From positions 386,282 through 450,281 of the forward strand of contig JACKLO010000010.1 of the NCBI GenBank assembly GCA_024235915.1: a stretch of DNA of 64,000 nt, given 5' to 3'. This document shows, in pieces, positions 8,545 to 15,805 of this stretch (the stretch's first letter is position 1; the number at the start of each line of letters is the position of its first letter). The notes under the pieces were generated by a model. It saw only the letters and a program-made list of their open reading frames with translations. It made no database searches and was not told the origin of the DNA. The DNA is from Burkholderiaceae bacterium (GTDB lineage: Bacteria; Pseudomonadota; Gammaproteobacteria; Burkholderiales; Burkholderiaceae_C). Both the position numbers and the translations under genes were made by a program.

Positions 8545-8549
8545 CATGA
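8473..8549 (+). repeat. Intergenic repeat, copy A
   Basis: First of two tandem copies in the argS leader. It runs from CCCCCAAGCTCACTTCGTTC through a CCCCCCAAGGGGGC palindrome and a CTTCGGGACGGCCGGGCGG tail to TGACATGA. Copy B follows five bases later with clear sequence identity. A third, more diverged copy lies before rpoN. Similar C-run/G-run elements are, from memory, frequent between genes in Comamonadaceae-type genomes. Confidence 0.75.
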
Positions 8550-8623
8550 AACGACCCCAGGCTCACTTCGTTCGCGGCCCCCGAGGGGCGCGTCAGTCCC
8601 TTCGGACGGCCGGGCGGAACTGA
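8546..8623 (+). CDS. Leader ORF 2 upstream of argS, arginine-rich (repeat-encoded)
   Basis: A 25-codon ORF inside the second repeat copy. It starts ATGAAACGACCC and ends TGA one base before the argS ATG (TGACATG again). Six of its 25 residues are Arg, read from CGA, CGC, CGA, CGT, CGG and CGG. Because the next gene is arginyl-tRNA synthetase, an Arg-dependent leader-peptide effect is conceivable, but Arg richness may simply follow from the GC-rich repeat. Confidence 0.4.
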   Translation: MKRPQAHFVRGPRGARQSLRTAGRN

Positions 8624-8628
8624 CATGA
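8555..8628 (+). repeat. Intergenic repeat, copy B
   Basis: Second tandem copy, from CCCCAGGCTCACTTCGTTCG through GGCCCCCGAGGGGCGCG and CTTCGGACGGCCGGGCGG to TGACATGA, where the final ATG is the argS start codon. Relative to copy A it has scattered substitutions and lost one G in the GGGACGG run. The arrangement looks like a tandem duplication of the argS 5' leader together with its start codon. Confidence 0.75.
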
Positions 8629-10331
8629 TTGAAGCCAAGCAGCAGCTGCTGCAGGCGCTGCAGGCGGCGCTCGACCAGCTGGCCCCCGGCGCTGCCCCGA
8701 AGGCCGCCTTCGAAAGCCCCAAGCAGGCCGCCCACGGCGACCTGGCCATCACCGCCGCCATGGGCCTGGCGCGTGCGCTCAAGCGCAACCCGCGCGAACT
8801 GGGCACCGAGCTCGTGGCCCTGCTGCAGGCGCAGCCGGCGGTGCAGCGCTGGGTGCAGGCGCTGGAGATCGCCGGGCCCGGCTTCGTGAATCTGCGCCTG
8901 TCGGCCGCGGCCAAGCAGGCGGTGGTGAGCGAGGTGCTGGCCGCCGGCGACGCCTTTGGCCTGCAACCGGGCAACGGCCAGCGGCTGATGGTGGAATTCG
9001 TCTCCGCCAACCCCACCGGGCCGCTGCACGTGGGCCATGGCCGCCAGGCGGCGCTGGGCGACAGCCTGTGCCGGCTGTTCGAGACCCAGGGCTGGCAGGT
9101 CCACCGCGAGTTCTATTACAACGACGCCGGCGTGCAGATCGGCAACCTGGCGCTGTCGGTGCAATCGCGCCTGAAGGGCCTGAAGCCGGGTGATGCCGAC
9201 TGGCCGGAATCTGCCTACAACGGCGAGTACATCGCCGACATTGCGCGCGACTACGCGGCCGGCGCCACTGTGCATGCCGACGACCGCGCCTACACCGCCA
9301 GCGGCGATGCCGACGATGTCGACGCCATCCGCCAGTTCGCCGTGGCCTACCTGCGTCACGAGCAGGACCTCGATCTGCGTGCCTTCGACGTGCGCTTCGA
9401 CCACTACTACCTCGAGTCCGGCCTCTACAGCAGCGGTCGCGTCGAGCAGACGGTGCAGCGCCTGGTCGACGCCGGCAAGACCTTCGAGGACGGCGGTGCG
9501 CTGTGGTTGCGCAGCACCGACTACGGCGACGACAAGGACCGCGTGATGCGCAAGTCCGACGGCGCCTACACCTACTTCGTGCCCGACGTGGCCTACCACG
9601 TGCACAAGTGGGAGCGCGGCTTCACCAAGGTCATCAACGTGCAGGGCAGCGACCACCACGGCACCATCGCCCGCGTGCGTGCCGGCCTGCAGGCGGCCGG
9701 TGCCGGCATCCCCCAGGGCTGGCCGGACTATGTGCTGCACAAGATGGTCACGGTCATGAAAGGCGGGCAGGAGGTCAAGATCTCCAAACGCGCCGGCGGC
9801 TACGTCACGCTGCGCGACCTGATCGACTGGACCAGCCGCGACGCGGTGCGCTTTTTCCTCATCAGCCGCAAGGCCGACACCGAATTCGTCTTCGACGTCG
9901 ACCTTGCGGTGAAGGCCAGCGATGAGAACCCGGTCTTCTACGTGCAGTACGCCCACGCGCGCATCTGTTCGGTGCTGGCGCAGTGGCAGCAGCAGAAGGC
10001 GGGCGACGAGGCGACCCTGCCGCAGGCCGACCTGACCCGGCTGACCGCCCCCACCGAGACCACGCTGATGCTCAAGCTGGCCGAATACCCCGAGATGCTG
10101 ACCCGCGCCGCGGCCGATCATGCGCCGCACGACGTGGCCTTCTGGCTGCGTGACCTGGCCTCGGCGTTTCACAGCTGGTATGCCGCGGAACGCTTTTTGG
10201 TCGACGACGCCTCGCTGGCCACCGCCCGCATGGCCTTGCTGGCGGCCGTGCGCCAGGTCCTGGCCAGCGGCCTGGGCGTGCTGGGCGTCAGCGCACCGGC
10301 GCAGATGGCCCGTGAACCGGAGGTGGTCTGA
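8625..10331 (+). CDS. argS: Arginyl-tRNA synthetase
   Basis: A 568-residue class I synthetase that charges tRNA-Arg. It has the N-terminal Arg-S additional domain (about residues 1-95), the HIGH-type signature GPLHVGHGRQAALGD at about 128-142, and the KMSKS region in the form KISKRAG at about 387-393. The C-terminal DALR-type anticodon-binding domain contains FHSWY. The length is normal. There is no ordinary Shine-Dalgarno directly before the ATG. The start is joined by TGACATG to a short upstream ORF within a tandem repeat. The SPOR gene overlaps its stop codon. Confidence 0.97.
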   Translation: MIEAKQQLLQALQAALDQLAPGAAPKAAFESPKQAAHGDLAITAAMGLARALKRNPRELGTELVALLQAQPAVQRWVQALEIAGPGFVNLRLSAAAKQAVVSEVLAAGDAFGLQPGNGQRLMVEFVSANPTGPLHVGHGRQAALGDSLCRLFETQGWQVHREFYYNDAGVQIGNLALSVQSRLKGLKPGDADWPESAYNGEYIADIARDYAAGATVHADDRAYTASGDADDVDAIRQFAVAYLRHEQDLDLRAFDVRFDHYYLESGLYSSGRVEQTVQRLVDAGKTFEDGGALWLRSTDYGDDKDRVMRKSDGAYTYFVPDVAYHVHKWERGFTKVINVQGSDHHGTIARVRAGLQAAGAGIPQGWPDYVLHKMVTVMKGGQEVKISKRAGGYVTLRDLIDWTSRDAVRFFLISRKADTEFVFDVDLAVKASDENPVFYVQYAHARICSVLAQWQQQKAGDEATLPQADLTRLTAPTETTLMLKLAEYPEMLTRAAADHAPHDVAFWLRDLASAFHSWYAAERFLVDDASLATARMALLAAVRQVLASGLGVLGVSAPAQMAREPEVV

Positions 10332-10957
10332 TGGCGCGCGCGAAGAAAGCCCCGAAGTCCGGCAGCCGTGGCGGCTTCGCCATCGGCCTCGTCGTCGGGC
10401 TGCTGATCGGGCTGGCCCTGGCCCTGGGGGTGGCGCTCTACATCGCCAAGGTGCCGGTGCCGTTCGTGGACAAGCTGCCGCAGCGCACGGCCGAGCAGGA
10501 CAAGGCCGAGGCGGAGCGCAACAAGAACTGGGACCCGAACGCACCGCTGGCGCCCAATCCGCAGCCGATGCCTGGCGTGGCTTCGCCCACCACCGGATCC
10601 GCCACCGCGCCCGCCGCCGTCGCCAGTGCGCCGGCAGGACGTGATCCCGCGGCCATCCTGTCCGGGGCTGCCACGCCGCCAGTGTCGCCGGCCACGTCCA
10701 CCAGTTCGGCCCCTGCCGCGTTCACCTACCTCGTCCAGGTCGGCGCCTACACGCGGGGCCCGGACGCCGAAGCCCAGCGTGCCGCGCTGGCCATGCAGGG
10801 CTTCACGGCCAAGGTGCACGAACGTGAACAGGCCGGGCGCACCGTCTACCGGGTGCGGCTGGGGCCGTTCGACACCAAGGCCGAGGCCGATGCCCTGCAG
10901 CTCAAGCTCCAGGGCGCCGGCATCGAAGGCCAGCTGGTGCGTGTGCAGAAGCCCTGA
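10331..10957 (+). CDS. SPOR-domain membrane protein
   Basis: A 208-residue protein with a short basic cytoplasmic N-terminus, one transmembrane helix (about residues 15-38, FAIGLVVGLLIGLALALGVA), a Pro/Ala-rich periplasmic linker, and a C-terminal SPOR domain (about 130-207, starting FTYLVQVGAYTRGPDAEAQ). SPOR domains bind denuded peptidoglycan at division sites (FtsN and DedD type). The start codon overlaps the argS stop by one base (TGATG), so it is translationally coupled. It is likely a cell-envelope or division protein; the specific orthologue is not assigned. Confidence 0.9.
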   Translation: MARAKKAPKSGSRGGFAIGLVVGLLIGLALALGVALYIAKVPVPFVDKLPQRTAEQDKAEAERNKNWDPNAPLAPNPQPMPGVASPTTGSATAPAAVASAPAGRDPAAILSGAATPPVSPATSTSSAPAAFTYLVQVGAYTRGPDAEAQRAALAMQGFTAKVHEREQAGRTVYRVRLGPFDTKAEADALQLKLQGAGIEGQLVRVQKP

Positions 10958-10967
10958 AAGGATGACG

Positions 10968-11606
10968 ATGAAACGACGTGAGTTTTCCCAGGCCCTGGCG
11001 GCCGGCGGCATGACCCTGTGGGCTGGCGGTGCCGCCCATGCACAGGGCGCACCGGTGGAGGGGCGGGACTACGTCAAGCTGTCGCAGCCTGCGCCGGTGA
11101 GCCTGTCGACCGGCAAGAAGGTGGAGGTGATCGAGTTCTTCTGGTACGAGTGCACGCACTGCAACGACTTCGAGCCCTTGCTCGAGGCCTGGGTCAAGCG
11201 CCTGCCGGCCGACGTCGAGTTCCGCCGCGTGCCGGTCGGCTTCACGGCCCGCCACCAGATCGCGCAGAAGGCGTTCTATGCGATGGAGGAGATCGGCATG
11301 CTGGAGACGCTGCACGCGCGCGTCTTCGCCGCCGTCTTCCTGCAGGGCCGCAAGCTGCTGTCGGAGCAGGCCTACGCCGACTTCGTCGCCGCCAACGGGG
11401 GCGATGCCAAGAAGTTCAGTGACGCCTTCCGCGGCTTTTCGGTGAACACCAAGGCCAACCGCGCACGCCAGCTCGCCGACGCATACAAGATCGACGGCAC
11501 GCCGGCCATGGGCGTGCAGGGTCGCTTCTATACTGGGGCAGGCCGTGCCGGCGGCCATGCCGCCACGCTGCGCGTCACCGACTACCTGATCCAGCAGGTC
11601 CGCTGA
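10968..11606 (+). CDS. dsbA: Thiol:disulfide interchange protein DsbA
   Basis: A 212-residue periplasmic thioredoxin-fold oxidase that introduces disulfides into exported proteins. A twin-basic/hydrophobic signal sequence (residues 1-26, ending AHAQ) is followed by EFFWYECTHCNDF, whose active site is CTHC at 62-65, and by the cis-Pro motif GTPAM near residue 183. The active site has Thr where DsbA usually has Pro (CPHC), which should shift the redox potential. ATG 10968 is preferred over the in-frame ATG at 10962, because GAAAGGA lies at proper spacing. Substrates likely include LptD, encoded later in the window. Confidence 0.92.
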   Translation: MKRREFSQALAAGGMTLWAGGAAHAQGAPVEGRDYVKLSQPAPVSLSTGKKVEVIEFFWYECTHCNDFEPLLEAWVKRLPADVEFRRVPVGFTARHQIAQKAFYAMEEIGMLETLHARVFAAVFLQGRKLLSEQAYADFVAANGGDAKKFSDAFRGFSVNTKANRARQLADAYKIDGTPAMGVQGRFYTGAGRAGGHAATLRVTDYLIQQVR

Positions 11607-11672
11607 CGGCCACGGCGCTGCGCACTGCGTGGCGCCGGTCACGCCAGAGGCATCGCGCCACCCCGCCGGCCA

Positions 11673-11700
11673 TTGTCGGCGGCACACTTGCAGCTAGAAT
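11673..11700 (+). promoter_or_regulatory. Sigma-70 promoter of lptA-lptB-rpoN
   Basis: A -35 TTGTCG (11673-11678) and a -10 TAGAAT (11695-11700) are separated by 16 bases. The -10 matches five of six consensus positions and the -35 four of six. The predicted start lies near 11707, giving a leader of about 18 bases before the lptA ATG at 11725. No other promoter is obvious before rpoN. Confidence 0.6.
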
Positions 11701-11724
11701 GCCTGCAAGTTTCGTGCCGTTGAC

Positions 11725-12321
11725 ATGTCATTGTTTCGCCCCCTGATCCGACCGCTGCACTGCAGGCTGCTGGCCGCTGCGCTGGTGCTGGGCGGCGCCG
11801 TGCCGGCGCAGGCCGAGAAGGCAGACCGGCAGCAGCCCATCGTCGTCGAGGCCGACAAGCCGGGCGTGCTGGACCTGCAGCGCCAGGTCGTCGTCTTCAA
11901 CGGCAATGTGCAGATCGTGCAAGGCACGATGATCATCCGCGCCGAGCGCATCGAGGTGCGCGAGCAGGCGGGGGGCACCCGCAGCGCCGTGGCCACCGGC
12001 GCACCCGGTCAGCCCGCCACCTACCGCCAGAAGCGCGACGGCGTGAACGAGGTCGTCGAAGGCTCGGCCGACCGCATCGAGTACGACGCCGCGGCCGGCA
12101 CCCTGCGTTTCGTCGGCAACGGCGCCGTGCGGCGGCTGCGGGCGGGCACAGTGGCCGACGAGATCACCGGCGCCGAAATCCAGTGGGACGACGCGGCACA
12201 GCAGTTCAAGGTCATCGGCGGGGACGCAGCCAGCGGCGGCAGGGTGCGCGCCGTGCTCACGCCGCTGCCCGAGGCGCCGCCTGCAGCGCCTGCGCCGGCC
12301 TCTGCGGCCGGCCGCCGATGA
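11725..12321 (+). CDS. lptA: Lipopolysaccharide transport periplasmic protein LptA
   Basis: A 198-residue periplasmic bridge protein that carries lipopolysaccharide between LptC in the inner membrane and LptD in the outer membrane. A signal peptide occupies residues 1-30 (ending VPAQAE). The OstA/LptA jelly-roll domain follows (IVVEADKPGVLDLQRQVVVFNGNV and VEGSADRIEYDAAAGTLRFVGNG). The C-terminus is Pro/Ala-rich. Its stop overlaps the lptB start by four bases (ATGA). The lptA-lptB-rpoN order is the standard proteobacterial cluster. lptC is not in the window directly upstream, where dsbA stands instead. Confidence 0.94.
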   Translation: MSLFRPLIRPLHCRLLAAALVLGGAVPAQAEKADRQQPIVVEADKPGVLDLQRQVVVFNGNVQIVQGTMIIRAERIEVREQAGGTRSAVATGAPGQPATYRQKRDGVNEVVEGSADRIEYDAAAGTLRFVGNGAVRRLRAGTVADEITGAEIQWDDAAQQFKVIGGDAASGGRVRAVLTPLPEAPPAAPAPASAAGRR

Positions 12322-13088
12322 GCGCCGTGCCGGTCACGGCCAGTTCGGCAGGCCGCCTCGAAGCCCACGGCCTGCAGAAGCGCTACGGCCCACGCACCGT
12401 GGTGCGCGACGTGCACCTGGCCGTCAACGCCGGCGAGGTCATTGGCCTGCTCGGCCCCAATGGCGCCGGCAAGACCACCACCTTCTACATGATCGTCGGC
12501 CTGGTGCGGGCCGACGCCGGCACCTTGCGCATCGATGGCCAGCCGGCGCAGGACCTGCCCATTCACCATCGCGCCCGCCTGGGCCTGAGCTACCTGCCGC
12601 AGGAGGCCTCGATCTTCCGCAAGCTCACGGTGGAGGAGAACATCCGCGCCGTGCTCGAACTGCAGGTCGGGCCGAATGGCCGGCCGCTGCCATCGGCGCA
12701 GATCGAGAAACTGCTGGACGAACTGCTCGACGAGCTTTCCATCACCAAGCTGCGGGCGTCGCCGGCGCCGGCGCTGTCCGGCGGCGAACGGCGGCGGGTG
12801 GAGATCGCGCGCGCCCTGGCCACGCAGCCCCGGTTCATCCTGCTCGACGAGCCCTTCGCCGGTGTCGACCCGATTGCGGTGATGGAGATCCAGCGCATCA
12901 TCGCCTTCCTGCGCGCCCGCGGGATCGGCGTGCTGATCACCGACCACAACGTGCGCGAGACGCTGGGCATCTGCGACCGCGCCTACATCATCAGCGAAGG
13001 CAGCGTGCTGGCCGAAGGCACGCCATCCGAGATCGTCGACAACCCCCAGGTGCGCAAGGTGTACCTGGGCGAGAACTTCCGGATGTGA
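12318..13088 (+). CDS. lptB: LPS export ABC transporter ATPase LptB
   Basis: A 256-residue cytoplasmic ATPase that powers LPS extraction with LptF and LptG. Walker A is GPNGAGKTTTF, the ABC signature is LSGGERRRVEIARAL, Walker B is ILLDEPFAGVD and the switch His is in ITDHNVRET. The N-terminus is about 15 residues longer than E. coli LptB. Translation is coupled to lptA by an ATGA overlap. The gap to rpoN (96 bases) is occupied by a repeat-encoded short ORF. Confidence 0.97.
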   Translation: MSAVPVTASSAGRLEAHGLQKRYGPRTVVRDVHLAVNAGEVIGLLGPNGAGKTTTFYMIVGLVRADAGTLRIDGQPAQDLPIHHRARLGLSYLPQEASIFRKLTVEENIRAVLELQVGPNGRPLPSAQIEKLLDELLDELSITKLRASPAPALSGGERRRVEIARALATQPRFILLDEPFAGVDPIAVMEIQRIIAFLRARGIGVLITDHNVRETLGICDRAYIISEGSVLAEGTPSEIVDNPQVRKVYLGENFRM

Positions 13089-13098
13089 GGGTGACGTG

Positions 13099-13188
13099 AT
13101 GCCCCCAGGCTCGTCACTGCGTTCCTTCGCCGCCCCCCGAGGGGGTTTGGCCTCCCTTGGGGCGGCCCGGCGGGAGGCCGGTCGATGA
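13099..13188 (+). CDS. Leader ORF upstream of rpoN (repeat-encoded)
   Basis: A 29-codon ORF that starts 10 bases after lptB, covers the third copy of the intergenic repeat and ends TGA overlapping the rpoN start as ATGA. It begins MPPGSSLRSFAAPRG and ends REAGR, which resembles leader ORF 1 of argS (PPSSLRSLPPKGA ... TAGR). This could be a coupling cistron between lptB and rpoN. A real peptide function is unproven. Confidence 0.4.
   Translation: MPPGSSLRSFAAPRGGLASLGAARREAGR
13101..13180 (+). repeat. Intergenic repeat, copy C
   Basis: A diverged copy of the argS-leader repeat. It reads GCCCCCAGGCTCGTCACTGCG, then the CCCCCCGAGGGGG palindrome, CCTTGGGGCGGCCCGGCGGG and AGGCCGG. The GGGAGG at 13172-13177 inside the repeat is the apparent ribosome-binding site of rpoN, seven bases before its ATG. 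Confidence 0.65.
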
Positions 13189-14699
13189 AACCCTCCTTGC
13201 AGGTCCGCCTCAGTCAGCACCTGGCGCTCACGCCCCAGTTGCAGCAGTCCATCCGGCTGTTGCAGCTCTCCACGCTGGAACTGCACCAGGAAGTCGAGCA
13301 GATGCTCGAACAGAACCCCTTTCTCGACACCGAGGAAGAAGGCGGTTCGGCCCTGGATGCGCCGCCCGCGGAACGCTCACAGCAGGCGGAGCGCGAGGAG
13401 AGCGCGGAGATCGCCGGCGGCGGCGACGCCGAGGCCCCGGTCGACGAGATCGGCGCCGGCGAATTCGGCACCACCGAGCGGGAGGACTGGGAGAACGGCA
13501 CCGAGCGTGACGACTTCGACGGCATCTCCGAGGTGCCTTCGGCCGGTGGCGGCCAGGGCGAGGACGACGAGATGGAAGGCCGCGAGCGCGGCGCCGGCGC
13601 CGGCAGCCTGGCCGACCACCTGCGCCGCCAGGCCCTGGGCCTGCGCCTGTCGCCCGAGGATGCCGCGGCATTGGAAGTGCTGATCGATTCGCTGGACGGC
13701 GATGGCTACCTGGCCGACCCGTTGGAGGAGATCGGCGAACGCCTGGCCGAGATGCTCGAGCTCGATGGCGAGGAGGCGCGGGAGGACTTGCAGGACCGTC
13801 TGCGCTGTGCGCTGCGCTGGCTGCAGAGCCTGGAGCCCACCGGCGTGGGTGCCCGGTCGCTGGCGGAGTGTGTGCTGCTGCAACTGCGCACGCGCGAACG
13901 CAGCCCGGCGCGCGAGGTGGCCATGGCCATCGCGCGCGACCACCTGGAGCTGCTGGCGCGCAAGGACATCAAGCGTCTGGTGGCCGCCACTGGCGCTGAC
14001 GAGGACCTGATCCGCGACGCGCAGGCGCTGATCCGCAGCTGCGAGCCCAAGCCGGGGCGGCCGTTCTCCGAGGCCGAATCCAACGTCATCGTGCCCGACG
14101 TCATCGTGAGCCGAAGTGGCCGCGGCCTGAAGGTGGCGCTGAACCCGGACGTGATGCCCAAGTTGCGCATCAATGACCTCTACGCCCAGGCCATGCGCGG
14201 GCAGCGCGGCGGTGGCGGGGGCATGAGTGGGCGGCTGCAGGAAGCGCGCTGGTTCATGAAGAACATCCAGCAGCGCTTCGACACCATCCTGCGCGTGAGC
14301 AAGGCCATCGTCGACCGCCAGCGCAACTTCTTCACCCACGGCGCCATCGCGATGAAACCGCTGGTGCTGCGCGAGATCGCCGACGAGCTGGGCCTGCACG
14401 AGAGCACCATCTCGCGCGTCACCACGGCCAAGTACATGGCCACCATGCACGGCACCTTCGAGCTGAAGTACTTCTTCGGCAGCAGCTTGAACACCGAAGC
14501 CGGGGGCAACGCCAGCAGCACCGCGGTGCGCGCGCTGATCCAGCAACTGGTGGACGCCGAAGATCCGGCCAAGCCGCTGTCGGACAGCCAGCTCAGCACC
14601 ATGCTCGAGGAGCAGGGCATCCAGGTGGCCCGGCGCACGGTGGCCAAGTACCGCGAGGCGCTGAAGATCGCGCCCGCGTCGCTGCGCAAGGCGCTCTGA
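13185..14699 (+). CDS. rpoN: RNA polymerase sigma-54 factor RpoN
   Basis: A 504-residue sigma-54. Region I is Gln-rich (MKPSLQVRLSQHLALTPQLQ). An acidic spacer lies at about residues 50-135, the core-binding domain follows, and the C-terminal RpoN box reads ARRTVAKYRE near residue 485. Sigma-54 recognises GG-N10-GC (-24/-12) promoters and needs an AAA+ activator. Candidate sites of this kind occur in the window before aapJ and before two PEP-CTERM genes. The start is supported by GGGAGG seven bases upstream, which is provided by the intergenic repeat. Confidence 0.97.
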   Translation: MKPSLQVRLSQHLALTPQLQQSIRLLQLSTLELHQEVEQMLEQNPFLDTEEEGGSALDAPPAERSQQAEREESAEIAGGGDAEAPVDEIGAGEFGTTEREDWENGTERDDFDGISEVPSAGGGQGEDDEMEGRERGAGAGSLADHLRRQALGLRLSPEDAAALEVLIDSLDGDGYLADPLEEIGERLAEMLELDGEEAREDLQDRLRCALRWLQSLEPTGVGARSLAECVLLQLRTRERSPAREVAMAIARDHLELLARKDIKRLVAATGADEDLIRDAQALIRSCEPKPGRPFSEAESNVIVPDVIVSRSGRGLKVALNPDVMPKLRINDLYAQAMRGQRGGGGGMSGRLQEARWFMKNIQQRFDTILRVSKAIVDRQRNFFTHGAIAMKPLVLREIADELGLHESTISRVTTAKYMATMHGTFELKYFFGSSLNTEAGGNASSTAVRALIQQLVDAEDPAKPLSDSQLSTMLEEQGIQVARRTVAKYREALKIAPASLRKAL

Positions 14700-14703
14700 G
14701 GCT

Positions 14704-14720
14704 GCGGCCCCGCGGGCCGC
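14704..14720. terminator. Hairpin between convergent rpoN and PEP-CTERM genes
   Basis: GCGGCCC, loop CGC, GGGCCGC: a perfect seven-base-pair stem located between the two convergent stop codons. No U-tract follows on either strand, so it would be an imperfect bidirectional terminator or transcript-end stabiliser. Confidence 0.4.
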
Positions 14721-14728
14721 GAGACATG

Positions 14729-15724
14729 TCAGCCGCGGCGGCGCGCGCGCCAGCCCACGGCCGCCAGCCCGGCCACCATCAGCGCCCAGGTGCCCGGTTC
14801 CGGGATCGGCGGCGGCGCGATGAAACCCGACACGCGCACGATGCGGCTGCCGCCTCCGAAGGTGGAGAACAGGAAGTCGCCGGTCAGCGGGTCGATCGCT
14901 GCGCCCTCGGCACCGCTCAGCCCGCTGATGAAGCTGCGCCGCGTGGCCACCAGCGGATTGCCCTGGGCGTCGACCTCGTAGGCGCCGACGGTGCCGGCCG
15001 AATACTCCGAGATCAGCATGCTGTTGACGTTGAAGCCGGCATTGCCCGCCGCGATGTAAACGAAACCCTCCGGCCCGCCCGGCACGTTCTGCACGCCACC
15101 GGCCTGCAGGTCGAGATCCACGGCCGTCAGGCCGACGAGGTCGTAGGTGCCGTTGCCGTCGGGGCTCAGGCCGGCGCTGTACCACTGGCCGCCACTCCAC
15201 GACACCAGCTTGATCTGCCCGGCGCCGCCGAAGCCGGTGGGCACGAAGTTGATGGCTGACAGGGCACTGGCCACGCCCAGCGGTGCCAGTTCAATGATCT
15301 TGTCCTCGTCGATGCTGCCGGGCAGCGTCTGGCCCAGGCCATTGATGGGCCAGCGGGCCGTGAACAGCACGCCGCCCGGTCCGAAGACCACACCGCCGTC
15401 GTTGTACTCACCCACCGTGCCACCGGCGCCGCCGTAGCGCTGCGCGCTGCCGGCGAAGCCGGTGATGTGCTGCTCGGCGTCGCGCAGCACGTCGATGGTG
15501 TACAGGCTGCCGCTGGCGCCATTGGCCGCGCCACCGATCAGGATCGTGTTCGCATCCAGGAAGGTCAGGCCGCCATAGTTGCTGGGCAGGCCGGCCACCG
15601 AACCGAGGCTGGTGACGCTGTAGTCGTCGGCGAAGCCGGTGCCCAAGGTCTGGGCCGCGGCAGGCGCTGCGGCCATGGCCAGGGCCGCAGCGGCCAGCGT
15701 GAGAACATGTGGGGTGCGGAACAT
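14729..15724 (-). CDS. PEP-CTERM sorting-domain exported protein
   Basis: A 331-residue exported protein. The signal peptide is residues 1-25 (MFRTPHVLTLAAAALAMAAA then PAAAQ). The body is Gly/Asp-rich with beta-propeller-like repeats (TIDVL, GGVVFGPGGVLF, DPLTGDFLFSTFGGGSRI). The C-terminus is a canonical PEP-CTERM signal: IPEPGTWALMVAGLAAVGW plus an Arg tail, for exosortase-dependent sorting. A strong ribosome site, AGGGAGAGG, precedes ATG 15724, and a possible sigma-54 promoter lies upstream. Its cargo function is unknown; no exosortase gene is in the window. Confidence 0.9.
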   Translation of the reverse strand: MFRTPHVLTLAAAALAMAAAPAAAQTLGTGFADDYSVTSLGSVAGLPSNYGGLTFLDANTILIGGAANGASGSLYTIDVLRDAEQHITGFAGSAQRYGGAGGTVGEYNDGGVVFGPGGVLFTARWPINGLGQTLPGSIDEDKIIELAPLGVASALSAINFVPTGFGGAGQIKLVSWSGGQWYSAGLSPDGNGTYDLVGLTAVDLDLQAGGVQNVPGGPEGFVYIAAGNAGFNVNSMLISEYSAGTVGAYEVDAQGNPLVATRRSFISGLSGAEGAAIDPLTGDFLFSTFGGGSRIVRVSGFIAPPPIPEPGTWALMVAGLAAVGWRARRRG

Positions 15725-15776
15725 GCTGCCTCTCCCTGTCGTGAACTTCCCGATTTCAGCCCTGACGGCCAGGCCG

Positions 15777-15792
15777 TGCCATCCCGGAGCCA
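15777..15792 (-). promoter_or_regulatory. Possible sigma-54 promoter of the PEP-CTERM gene
   Basis: On the minus strand TGGCTCCGGGATGGCA keeps both invariant dinucleotides, GG and GC, ten bases apart, and matches nine of twelve fixed positions of TGGCACG-N4-TTGCW. Transcription would start near 15766, about 40 bases before the start codon. The match is weaker than those at 45679 and 50142. Confidence 0.35.
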
Positions 15793-15805
15793 AGGGGGCG
15801 TGCCC

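Noticed and set aside
8473..8628. CRISPR array or insertion-sequence end at the argS leader
   Set aside because: Only two adjacent copies without unique spacers, no cas gene, and no transposase or terminal inverted repeats; a dispersed intergenic repeat fits better.
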